From positions 1 to 22,015 of the forward strand of contig DATIZL010000112.1 in assembly GCA_035517115.1 (NCBI GenBank): DNA of 22,015 bases, written 5' to 3'. A program made the translations under genes and the position numbers. Source of the DNA: Hyphomicrobium_A sp035517115 (GTDB taxonomy: Bacteria; Pseudomonadota; Alphaproteobacteria; Rhizobiales; Hyphomicrobiaceae). How positions within the stretch are numbered: the first letter of the stretch is position 1; each line of letters starts with the position of its first letter. Below are positions 7,844 to 15,205 of the stretch, in pieces. The notes beneath the pieces were generated by a model. It was not told the DNA's origin. It was given only the letters and a program-made list of their open reading frames with translations, and made no database searches.

Positions 7844-8461
7844 ATGGTGTTCTTGAGGTCGAGCATCACGCAGGACGCCGTCGGCATCGTGCGCGGGCGC
7901 GGCGTGTGGCTGCGCCTGCCGTTGATGAGCGACTATGCACCGTGGGCCGAGCTGAGGGCGCGCAGCCGCGAGCACCTCACCCCCTGGGAGCCCGTCTGGC
8001 AACGCGACGAGCTCTCCCGCAGCTCGTTCCGCCGCCGCGTCCGCCACTACCAGCGCGAAGCGCGCGAGGACCAAGGCTACGCGTTCCTGATCTTCCGCGA
8101 CACCGACGACAAGCTGCTCGGCGGCCTCACCCTCTCCAACGTGCGGCGCGGAGTGACGCAAGCCGCCGTGCTCGGCTATTGGCTCGGGTTGCCATTCTTG
8201 AAGCAGGGCTACATGACGCAGGCAGTCGCCGCCGTCGCCGCGTTTGCGTTCGAGGACCTGCACTTGCACCGGCTCGAGGCTGCGACCATGCCGTCGAATG
8301 CGGCCTCCATCCGCGTGCTGGAGCGCAATGGCTTCCGTGCCGAGGGGCTCGCCCGGCGGCTCTTAAAGATCAACGGCACGTGGGAGGACCACGTGCTGCA
8401 CGGCCTCCTGTCGGAGGAGTTCTCGCGCGCGCCCCGCGTCACGGAGGCGCCCCCCGCATGA
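7844..8461 (+). CDS. GNAT family N-acetyltransferase, RimJ/RimL type
   Basis: This 205-residue acetyl-CoA-dependent transferase resembles the RimJ/RimL branch, which acetylates N-termini of ribosomal or other proteins. Supporting segments are the early VWLRLPLMSDYAPWAELRA, the LGYWLGLPFLKQGYMTQA stretch covering the acetyl-CoA phosphate loop (QGYMTQ in place of the common RGxGxA), and the typical C-terminal MPSNAASIRVLERNGFRAEG. The substrate cannot be told from sequence, and rimJ is not assigned. It lies 19 bases after the M16 gene, and its TGA overlaps the ATG of the EAL-protein gene by 4 bases, so the two are probably translationally coupled. Confidence 0.9.
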   Translation: MVFLRSSITQDAVGIVRGRGVWLRLPLMSDYAPWAELRARSREHLTPWEPVWQRDELSRSSFRRRVRHYQREAREDQGYAFLIFRDTDDKLLGGLTLSNVRRGVTQAAVLGYWLGLPFLKQGYMTQAVAAVAAFAFEDLHLHRLEAATMPSNAASIRVLERNGFRAEGLARRLLKINGTWEDHVLHGLLSEEFSRAPRVTEAPPA

Positions 8462-11400
8462 GAACCTGGCGCGATCAGGCAGGATACCTATGGAGCCGCG
8501 CCGGGGTTTCCGGCGGCCTGTGCGTTGCCCTGCTCGCGCTCCTCCTCGGGCTCGTAGCGCTACCCGCGCCTGCGCTGGCTTTGAAGCCTATCCTCGTCGA
8601 CCCCGACCAGGATCGTATCGAGATCACGACGCTCGGCGAGTTCTACGACGGGCGCGGCGACAGCCTGCAGGTGGAGACGGCACCCGGCGCCGATGGCATG
8701 AAAGGGCGCATCTCGGTGAACGCCAAGACGCCGGGCACCAACCCCAACTGGCTGGTGTTCGCGCTGACGAACCCTACCGACAAGCCGATCGAGCGCTGGC
8801 TAACGGCCGAGCGCTACAACGTCATCGGCTCGGGCGCGGTGTGGCCCGACCTCGACGCGCAGCGCATCGAGGCAGTCACGCCGTCGATGGACTTCGTGCC
8901 GGACCGCATCAAGAGCGACCGCGCCGACATCTTTCGCATCACGCTCGAGCCCGGGCGCACGATCACCTACGTCGCCGAGCTGTCGTCCGACCGCTTCGCG
9001 CGCATCTATCTCTGGAAGCCGCTCGATTACGAGCTGAAATCCCGCGACCGGTTGCTGTTCAACGGCATCCTGTTGGGGCTGACCGGCCTGCTCGCCATCT
9101 TCCTGACCGCCATCTTTGCCGCCAACCACAAGGCGATCTTCCCCTCCGCAGCGCTCGTCGCCTGGTGCGTGCTCGCGTATCTGTGCGTCGACTTCGGCTT
9201 CTTCCACAAGCTGTTCCAGCTGCGCCCCGAGGATAACGCCGTCTACCGCGCGGCGGGTGAATCGGCGGTCGCCGCGAGCCTCGTCATCTTCCTATCCGTG
9301 TTCCTGCGCATCGCGTTTTGGCACGGCCTCATACGCATGCTGTTCACGGTGTGGATCATCGCGCAGCTGACCCTTGTCGCCGTCGCCGTGATCGATCCGC
9401 GGCTCGCCTCCACGTTCGCCCGCACCTCGTTCCTGGTGATCGGTGCGGTCGGCGGCGCGTTCACGCTGTTCTTGGCTCTGCGCGGTCAGGACCGTGCGCT
9501 GTCGCTCATCCCCACCTGGATCCTGTTCCTCATCTGGATCTTCGCCACCGCGATGACGCTCACCGGGCGCCTTGCCGGCGACGTCGTCGTCTCGAGCCTC
9601 GTCGCCGGGCTCGTTCTCATCCTCGTGCTCATCGGCTTCACGGTCACGCAATTCGCATTCCGCTCGCGCGAGCCGCTCTACGGCACGGCGCCGGGCGAAT
9701 TGCAGTTGCGTGCGCTAGCCGTCGACGGCGCCGGCTCGGCGGTGTGGGAGTGGAATGCGCGCCGCGACGAGATCAAGGTCAGCCCGCTGATCGAGGCCTC
9801 CCTTGGTCTCGGGCCCGGCGAGCTTTCGACCAAGGTCGACGATTTCATCAAGCACCTGCACCCGGCGGACCGCGACCGCTTCCGGCTAATGCTGTGGTCC
9901 ATGCAGGAGCGCACCTGGGCCAAGATCCGCACCGACTTCCGCATGCGGCACGCGGACAATACCTACCGCTGGTTCGAGCTCGAGGCCTCGAGCGTGCCGA
10001 ACCAGGACATGCGGGCGTTGCGCTGCGTGGGCCTCATCCGCGACGTGACGGACGCCAAGCGAGCGCACGAGCGCCTGCTGCACGATGCCGTGCACGACAG
10101 CCTTACCGGGCTGCCCAACCGCGAGCTCATGCTCGACCGCCTGAGCGTGGCGGTGATGCGCGCCAAGTCGAAGGACGGCGTTCGCCCGAGCGTGTTCTGC
10201 ATCGACATCGACAAGTTCAAGAGCGTGAACGTCTCCTTTGGCCTCGTCGTGGGCGACAGCCTGCTGTTGACGGTCGCGCGCCGCCTGCAGAGCCATCTCG
10301 GCCCGCAGGACACGCTTGCCCGCGTCGCCGGCGACCGGTTTGCGATCGTGCTCGTAGCCGAGCATGCGCCGCAGGATCTTGCCGCGCTCGCCGAGCGCGT
10401 GCGCCGCTCCCTGCGTGCGCCGATCAAGATCGCCGGCCAGGAGATCGTGCTCACGGGCTCGCTCGGCATCGCCGTCTACGACGGCGGCGAGGGCAGCCAC
10501 CTCGACCTCTACAAGGAGGCCGAGATCGCCATGTACCGCGCCAAGCGCGGCGGCTCCGACCGCGTGGAGATCTTCCGCCCCGAGATGCGCGCCGACCGCG
10601 ACGACCGCGTCGCGATCGAGAGCGATTTGCGCAAGGCCTTGGACAAGAACCAGATCCGGGTCCTCTACCAGCCGATCATCTACCTGCCGACGGAGGAGCT
10701 TGCGGGCTTCGAGGCGTTGGTGCGCTGGGAGCACCCCAAGCGCGGCTTGATGAACCCCGTCGACTTCGTGCCCGTGGCGGAGGAGAGCGACCTGATCGTC
10801 AGGCTTGGGTCCTACGTCCTCTTGCGTGCCGCCCAGGAAGCCGCGCGCTGGCAGCGCGAGCTTCCCCGCGACGAGGCTCCCCTATTCGTTTCCGTCAACG
10901 TCTCGAGCCGGCAGATCTTTCGCCAGAACCTGATCCAGGAGATCCGCCACATCCTCGGGCGCAACATCGTGCCCAAGGGCTCGCTGCGGCTCGAGATCAC
11001 GGAAAGCCTGATGATGGAGAACCCCGAGCAGGCGACCGAGATCCTGGAATGGCTGCGGGGGGCCGGCGCGGAGCTTGCGATCGACGACTTTGGCACCGGG
11101 TACTCCTCGCTCGCCTACCTGCAGCGGTTCCCGTTCGACACCATCAAGATCGACAAGGCGCTGGTACAGTCGAGCGGCGCCAACAACGGCGCCGGCTCGG
11201 CTATCGTCCGCTCGATCGTCGCGCTCGCGCACGAGCTCGGCAAGAAGGTCGTTGCCGAAGGCGTGGAGACGCCGGAGGACGCCGGCTACTTGCGCTCCAT
11301 CGGCTGCCAGTATGCGCAGGGCTTCTACTATGGCGAGCCGATGTCGGACCGCGACGTGCTCCAGCTCTTGAAGATGGTGCGCAAGGCCGAGAACAAGCTG

Positions 11401-12513
11401 CGGCCGCGCGGGTTCTTCCGCGCCAAGGCGAAAGGCGCGCCGGGCGAGCAGCAGCAAGCCCGCAAGCGGGTGGCCAAGCGTGGCCCCGCAGCCAGAGCCG
11501 GCGCGAACGCAAACGGCAGCGTTCCACCACCCGTCGGCACCGGCAACGCGCTCCCCAATAGGATCGTGCGCGCGCGCTCGCGGCCCGCAAACCTCGCGGC
11601 GCTACCGCCGCCGATGCCGCCTTTGCCCCAGAACGGTGCGCTACCGCCCGCGCATCAGAATGGCGCCCTGCCGCCTCCGATTCCCGGCGCGGACTTTACG
11701 CCGGACGGTCCTCCCGGCTTCCCGCCTCCGCACGAGGTGATGGGCAGCGGCCTCATTCCGCCGGGCGCCTCGCCAGCGCCGTTCATGGCGCACGCGCCGA
11801 TGCCGTTCGCGGCAGCGCTGCAGTCGATGCCGCCCCTGCAGACGATAGGTGACGGCGGATTGCCGCCGGCTCCCATGGCTTCGCCCGCACTTTCTTTCGA
11901 AGCCGGGCCGCCCTTTGCGCCGACCCCGGGGCACGATGTCCCAATGGAACAGGCGAGCGGTGGCGAAGCCGACAGCGATTTCGTTACCGCGCCGCACGAG
12001 GTGGCACCGGCGGAGCCGGCGCACATCGACTTTGCGGCACAAAACGCGCCCATGCCGCCGGGGATGGCGGACGGCGCCAGCGGGGCTCCCGCGCCTTCTC
12101 CACCGCCGGACGAGGTGCCGGATATGGGCGCCCTCGCCGATGCCCTGCGGCGTGCCGAGCGCGATGCGCCGCAGTCGCCGCCAGGGTCCGCGGAACCGGA
12201 AGTGCCATTCCACCAGCGCCTTGCCGCCGCCCTTCCCGAGGAGGCCGCGCCGCCTGCGCCGCCCCCGGCTCCCCGCGCTCCGGCTGCGCCTCGGCGCGCG
12301 GCGCCGCGGCTCGGATCGGCAGGCCGGCCCGCGCCGAAGCGGCCGACCCCGGATTTCTCCGGCTTGCCGCCGGCGATGGCGCAGAGTCTTGCCAGGCTCG
12401 CGGGCGTGCCCTGGCCGCCGCAGCCTTCCGCCGACGGTAGTGCCAAGGAGACGCGGCAGCTCGAGCAGGAAGGCGCCGGAGCGCCTGCGGGGCCACCCCG
12501 GCGCGACGCCTAG
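8458..12513 (+). CDS. Membrane c-di-GMP protein: 7TM sensor, PAS, degenerate GGDEF, intact EAL, Pro/Ala-rich tail
   Basis: This is a 1351-residue protein with these parts in order. An N-terminal signal or anchor helix (about 18-42) precedes an extracytoplasmic domain (about 45-195) and seven membrane helices (about 198-400) resembling the 7TMR-DISM layout. A PAS-like domain (about 418-535) is followed by GGDEF (about 542-710), EAL (about 725-970) and a low-complexity tail (about 975-1351). The GGDEF signature is AGDRF (624-628) and the I-site reads GPQD (615-618) instead of RxxD, so cyclase activity and product inhibition are unlikely. The EAL site looks complete: E752, N814, E846, D876-D877 in DDFGTG, K897, E934/E937 and Q954. 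The likely role is a c-di-GMP phosphodiesterase gated by a membrane or periplasmic signal. The open frame extends upstream to 7828, but the ATG at 8458 overlaps the GNAT stop (ATGA) and begins the signal sequence. Confidence 0.92.
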   Translation: MRTWRDQAGYLWSRAGVSGGLCVALLALLLGLVALPAPALALKPILVDPDQDRIEITTLGEFYDGRGDSLQVETAPGADGMKGRISVNAKTPGTNPNWLVFALTNPTDKPIERWLTAERYNVIGSGAVWPDLDAQRIEAVTPSMDFVPDRIKSDRADIFRITLEPGRTITYVAELSSDRFARIYLWKPLDYELKSRDRLLFNGILLGLTGLLAIFLTAIFAANHKAIFPSAALVAWCVLAYLCVDFGFFHKLFQLRPEDNAVYRAAGESAVAASLVIFLSVFLRIAFWHGLIRMLFTVWIIAQLTLVAVAVIDPRLASTFARTSFLVIGAVGGAFTLFLALRGQDRALSLIPTWILFLIWIFATAMTLTGRLAGDVVVSSLVAGLVLILVLIGFTVTQFAFRSREPLYGTAPGELQLRALAVDGAGSAVWEWNARRDEIKVSPLIEASLGLGPGELSTKVDDFIKHLHPADRDRFRLMLWSMQERTWAKIRTDFRMRHADNTYRWFELEASSVPNQDMRALRCVGLIRDVTDAKRAHERLLHDAVHDSLTGLPNRELMLDRLSVAVMRAKSKDGVRPSVFCIDIDKFKSVNVSFGLVVGDSLLLTVARRLQSHLGPQDTLARVAGDRFAIVLVAEHAPQDLAALAERVRRSLRAPIKIAGQEIVLTGSLGIAVYDGGEGSHLDLYKEAEIAMYRAKRGGSDRVEIFRPEMRADRDDRVAIESDLRKALDKNQIRVLYQPIIYLPTEELAGFEALVRWEHPKRGLMNPVDFVPVAEESDLIVRLGSYVLLRAAQEAARWQRELPRDEAPLFVSVNVSSRQIFRQNLIQEIRHILGRNIVPKGSLRLEITESLMMENPEQATEILEWLRGAGAELAIDDFGTGYSSLAYLQRFPFDTIKIDKALVQSSGANNGAGSAIVRSIVALAHELGKKVVAEGVETPEDAGYLRSIGCQYAQGFYYGEPMSDRDVLQLLKMVRKAENKLRPRGFFRAKAKGAPGEQQQARKRVAKRGPAARAGANANGSVPPPVGTGNALPNRIVRARSRPANLAALPPPMPPLPQNGALPPAHQNGALPPPIPGADFTPDGPPGFPPPHEVMGSGLIPPGASPAPFMAHAPMPFAAALQSMPPLQTIGDGGLPPAPMASPALSFEAGPPFAPTPGHDVPMEQASGGEADSDFVTAPHEVAPAEPAHIDFAAQNAPMPPGMADGASGAPAPSPPPDEVPDMGALADALRRAERDAPQSPPGSAEPEVPFHQRLAAALPEEAAPPAPPPAPRAPAAPRRAAPRLGSAGRPAPKRPTPDFSGLPPAMAQSLARLAGVPWPPQPSADGSAKETRQLEQEGAGAPAGPPRRDA
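11629..11676 (+). repeat. Short peptide repeat QNGALPP in the Pro-rich tail of the EAL protein
   Basis: Residues 1058-1064 (bases 11629-11649) and 1067-1073 (bases 11656-11676) are the same heptapeptide, separated by two residues. The two copies use different codons, so the repeat is preserved as protein rather than as a recent DNA duplication. It sits inside the low-complexity tail. Confidence 0.6.
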
Positions 12514-12544
12514 CGCCTATCTTTCATTCTCTCGTTGGGGGGTC

Positions 12545-12559
12545 GCGGCTGCGAGCCGC
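12545..12559. other. Small hairpin between the convergent EAL-protein and yqgE genes
   Basis: GCGGCT and AGCCGC pair over 6 bp around a 3-base loop, in the 50-base gap between the two convergent stops and 4 bases from the yqgE stop. Neither strand has a following T-tract, so a terminator role is uncertain. Confidence 0.35.
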
Positions 12560-12563
12560 ATGC

Positions 12564-13175
12564 TCAGGCGTGCCCGGCGTCGCTCACCAGATGCGAGGGA
12601 TCGATGCCGATCTTCGCCAGCGCGCGGGCATATTTCGATTCAAGATCGGTGTTGAAGATCAGATCGGGGTCCGCTGGGCAGTTGAGCCAGCCGTTGGCCT
12701 GGATCTCGCTCTCGAGTTGGCCCGGCGACCAGCCGGCGTAGCCGAGCGCCAGTATCGCGCGGTTGGGACCATTGCCGGCGGCGATCGCTTTCAAGATGTC
12801 GATGGTCGCCGTCAGACATACGCCGTCCTCGATCGGCAGCGTCGAGTCGTTGACGAAGTAGTCGGAACTGTGCAGCACGAAGCCGCGCCCCGTTTCGACC
12901 GGGCCGCCGACGTGGATCGACATGCCGCGCACGCCCTCCGATATGCCTTCCGCTGTCGAGGGCACGATGTTGAGCTTGCTCAACAGATCGGGGAAGGAGA
13001 TGTGCGAGGCGCGCTGATTGATGACGAGTCCCATCGCCCCGTCCTCGGAATGCGCGCAGATGTAGATCACGGAGCGTGCAAACCGCGGGTCCGACATGAC
13101 CGGCATGGCGAGGAGGAGCTGGCCGTCGAGGTATCCTTGCTTACTCGGGCGGCGCGGTGAGCGAGGCATCGTCAT
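12564..13175 (-). CDS. yqgE: YqgE/AlgH family protein (DUF179)
   Basis: This is a 203-residue cytoplasmic protein of the UPF0301 (YqgE/AlgH) family. The characteristic opening GQLLLAMPVMSDPRFARSV is followed by YICAHSEDGAMGLVINQ. GGPVETGRGFVLHS and LALGYAGWSPGQLESEI come later, all in family order. The molecular function is unknown; AlgH was named in Pseudomonas alginate regulation, and a regulatory role here would be inference. The N-terminus has about 14 extra basic residues. Two possible ATG codons (residues 1 and 3) lie at the 5' end, and neither has a Shine-Dalgarno sequence. It faces the EAL-protein gene and is divergent from the DsbD-domain gene. Confidence 0.92.
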   Translation of the reverse strand: MTMPRSPRRPSKQGYLDGQLLLAMPVMSDPRFARSVIYICAHSEDGAMGLVINQRASHISFPDLLSKLNIVPSTAEGISEGVRGMSIHVGGPVETGRGFVLHSSDYFVNDSTLPIEDGVCLTATIDILKAIAAGNGPNRAILALGYAGWSPGQLESEIQANGWLNCPADPDLIFNTDLESKYARALAKIGIDPSHLVSDAGHA

Positions 13176-13183
13176 GGGGCAAG

Positions 13184-13211
13184 ATTATCGCGTCGCGTGG
13201 CAGCATGTGAA
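13184..13211 (-). promoter_or_regulatory. Possible yqgE promoter, nearly leaderless
   Basis: Read on the minus strand, TTCACA (13206-13211) and GATAAT (13184-13189) are 16 bases apart. Transcription would start about 7 bases downstream, close to the yqgE ATG at 13175, leaving almost no 5' leader. The absence of a ribosome binding site before that ATG fits. This is sequence pattern only. Confidence 0.4.
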
Positions 13212-13367
13212 GCGGCCATTTGTGGCAGGGAGCTGCGGCACCGCACAAGGGCCCGACAGGCTGCTGCCAATGTAGGCAATTTTTCATCAAGTCGTGATTT
13301 GCCGGCGGGTCATGAGACGCTACAACGCTTGCCGAAGCTGGGGCGGCATCGCCAGATAAGTAAGATC

Positions 13368-14198
13368 ATGAAGCGCATTCATCTCGCGGGATTGGGCCTG
13401 CTTTGGGGCCTGTTCGTCCCGCTCGTGGTCGCCGAAGCGGCTACAGGCATCTCCTCCGATTGGGTCGTGGGCCACAGCTCGCGCGCTCGCCTGATCGCAG
13501 GCAACGGCATGGCCGGAGTCGAGGTGCAGCTGCCCGAGGGCTGGAAGACGTACTGGCGCACGCCGGGCGATGCCGGCGGCGTGCCGCCGTCCTTCGACTG
13601 GTCGCAGTCGGAGAACCTCGCGGAAGCAACCGTGCTCTATCCGGCGCCGAAGCGCTTCAGCGACCGCGCTGGAGACACGGTTGGCTACAAGGGCACCGTG
13701 GTCTTTCCCGTGCGCTTGACGGCCAAGGACCCGGCCAAGCCAATCACTCTGCGGCTGTCGCTCGAGTACGGCATCTGCAAGGAGATCTGCATTCCGGCCG
13801 AAGCGGCGCTGTCGCTGGCGGTGGCGCCCGCGCAAGGGAGCGACGTTCCCGATGAGCTCGCGGCTGCGCTGAAGCTGGTGCCGGCTTCCGAGAGTAAGCG
13901 CCGTCCGGGCGATCCCGTCCTGAAGCACGTCGCCTCCGAGCTTAGCGGTGCCAAGCCCAACATCGTGCTGGAAGCGCAGTTCCCTTCGGGGTCTGAGCAC
14001 GCTGACCTTTTCCTCGAGGCTCCCGGCGGCCTGTTCGTGCCGCTGCCGAAGAAGACGGCCGACGACGGCTCGGGACACCTCACCTTTCAGGTCGATCTGT
14101 CCCAGGACGTCGACCTGCAAGCCTTGAAGGGGCAGAAGCTCACGGCGACGCTCGTGTCCGACAGTGGTCAATCGGAGATGACATTCTCCGTCGATTGA
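13368..14198 (+). CDS. Periplasmic DsbD N-terminal-domain-like protein (thiol-disulfide related)
   Basis: This 276-residue protein has a signal peptide (M1 to about A22, cleavage near AEA-AT). The mature part resembles the periplasmic N-terminal domain of DsbD/ScsB reductases: LPEGWKTYWRTPGDAG, then DTVGYKGTVVFPVRL, and a cysteine pair C137-KEI-C141 in YGICKEICIPAEA, which matches the family's exchange site. It lacks both the membrane electron-transfer domain and the C-terminal thioredoxin domain of full DsbD, so it would need a partner for reduction. The ATG is set by the signal peptide; the upstream Shine-Dalgarno is weak. A Prx5-type peroxiredoxin gene follows after 33 bases. A role in periplasmic redox balance is inferred. 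Confidence 0.85.
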   Translation: MKRIHLAGLGLLWGLFVPLVVAEAATGISSDWVVGHSSRARLIAGNGMAGVEVQLPEGWKTYWRTPGDAGGVPPSFDWSQSENLAEATVLYPAPKRFSDRAGDTVGYKGTVVFPVRLTAKDPAKPITLRLSLEYGICKEICIPAEAALSLAVAPAQGSDVPDELAAALKLVPASESKRRPGDPVLKHVASELSGAKPNIVLEAQFPSGSEHADLFLEAPGGLFVPLPKKTADDGSGHLTFQVDLSQDVDLQALKGQKLTATLVSDSGQSEMTFSVD

Positions 14199-14231
14199 AC
14201 GAACTGAACCCCAAGCCAAAGAGGGCGTCCA

Positions 14232-14720
14232 ATGACGATCAAGGTCGGTGACAAGCTTCCCGAGACAACGTTCATGATCATGGGCGCCAGCGGCCCCGCC
14301 AAGACGACAGCGGCGGAGGTGTTCAAGGGCAAGAAGGTCGCGCTGTTCGCAGTCCCGGGCGCCTTCACGCCGACCTGCCAGCAGCAGCACGTGCCGGGAT
14401 TCGTCGCGCGCGTCGACGAGCTGAAGCGCAAGGGCGTCGATACGATCGCCTGCACTGCCGTCAACGACGTGTTCGTGCTGGAGGAGTTCGCCAAGGCGAC
14501 AGGCGCCAAGGGCAAGATTCTCATGCTTGCCGACGGCAACGGCGAGTTCGCCAAGAAGCTCGGGCTCGACATCGACCTGTCCGGCTTCGGGCTCGGTCTG
14601 CGCTCGAAGCGCTATGCCATGATGGTCGACGACGGCGTGGTGAAGGTGCTCAACGTGGAGGATGCGCCACCCCAGCACGACAAGTCGAGCGCCGCCACGC
14701 TCTGCTCGATGCTCGGCTAG
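14232..14720 (+). CDS. Peroxiredoxin, Prx5/AhpE-like (thioredoxin fold)
   Basis: This 162-residue thiol peroxidase reduces hydrogen peroxide and organic hydroperoxides. The peroxidatic cysteine is C49 in PGAFTPTCQQQHVPGF, the hallmark of the Prx5 subfamily. Further family matches are the VNDVFVLEEFAKATGA segment and the SKRYAMMVDDGVVKVLNVE strand pair. Other cysteines (in TIACTAVND and near the C-terminal end, C159) could serve as resolving residues, but this is not certain. There is no signal peptide, so it acts in the cytoplasm, while the preceding DsbD-like protein is exported. AGAGG lies 7 bases before the ATG. It converges on rnhA with only 8 bases between the two stop codons. Confidence 0.95.
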   Translation: MTIKVGDKLPETTFMIMGASGPAKTTAAEVFKGKKVALFAVPGAFTPTCQQQHVPGFVARVDELKRKGVDTIACTAVNDVFVLEEFAKATGAKGKILMLADGNGEFAKKLGLDIDLSGFGLGLRSKRYAMMVDDGVVKVLNVEDAPPQHDKSSAATLCSMLG

Positions 14721-14728
14721 CGTGCGGC

Positions 14729-15205
14729 TCACTCGGTTGACGGCTCGGCTTTCTCGCGGCGCGGCTTGAACGCCGCCATCGCTTCCCGCGCGAGCTCATC
14801 GGCGCGCTCGTTCTCGGCGTGGCCCGCGTGCCCTTTGACCCAATGCCAGTCGATATCGTGGATGTGCTGCGCCTCATCGAGCCGCCGCCACAACTCCTCG
14901 TTCTTCACGGGCTTCTTGTCCGCCGTGCGCCAGCCGTTCTTTTTCCAGCCGTGGATCCAGCGCGTGATGCCGTCTTTGAGGTAGGCGCTGTCGGTATGCA
15001 GCTCGACCCGGCTCGGGCGCTTCAAGGCCTCGAGCGCGGAGATCGCCGCCATCAGCTCCATGCGGTTGTTGGTAGTGAGCGCCTCGCCCCCGGAAATCTC
15101 TTTGCAGCGATCGCCCCAGGCGAGGATCGCGGCCCAACCGCCGGGACCAGGATTCCCCGAGCAGGCCCCGTCGGTGTAGATGACCACCGGCTTGCGCGCG
15201 CTCAT
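14729..15205 (-). CDS. rnhA: Ribonuclease HI
   Basis: This enzyme degrades the RNA strand of RNA-DNA hybrids, such as R-loops and primers. It has 158 residues. The complete catalytic set is visible: D12 in YTDGACSGNPGPGGW, E50 in NNRMELMAA, D72 in LHTDSAYL, H126 in VKGHAGHAENERAD and D136. The basic-protrusion region ITRWIHGWKKNGW is present as in E. coli RNase HI. The last residues (about 146-158) are charged and variable. The start codon overlaps the thrB stop as ATGA, so it is the translationally coupled third gene of ispH-thrB-rnhA. Confidence 0.97.
   Translation of the reverse strand: MSARKPVVIYTDGACSGNPGPGGWAAILAWGDRCKEISGGEALTTNNRMELMAAISALEALKRPSRVELHTDSAYLKDGITRWIHGWKKNGWRTADKKPVKNEELWRRLDEAQHIHDIDWHWVKGHAGHAENERADELAREAMAAFKPRREKAEPSTE

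Noticed and set aside
7828..8457. Upstream extension of the EAL-protein frame by 210 codons
   Set aside because: It is the out-of-frame shadow of the GNAT gene. The ATG at 8458 has a signal sequence and the usual ATGA overlap.
9318..11561. 747-codon plus-strand frame inside the EAL-protein gene
   Set aside because: Arg/Ala/Pro-rich out-of-frame reading of a gene with clear PAS, GGDEF and EAL domains in the main frame.
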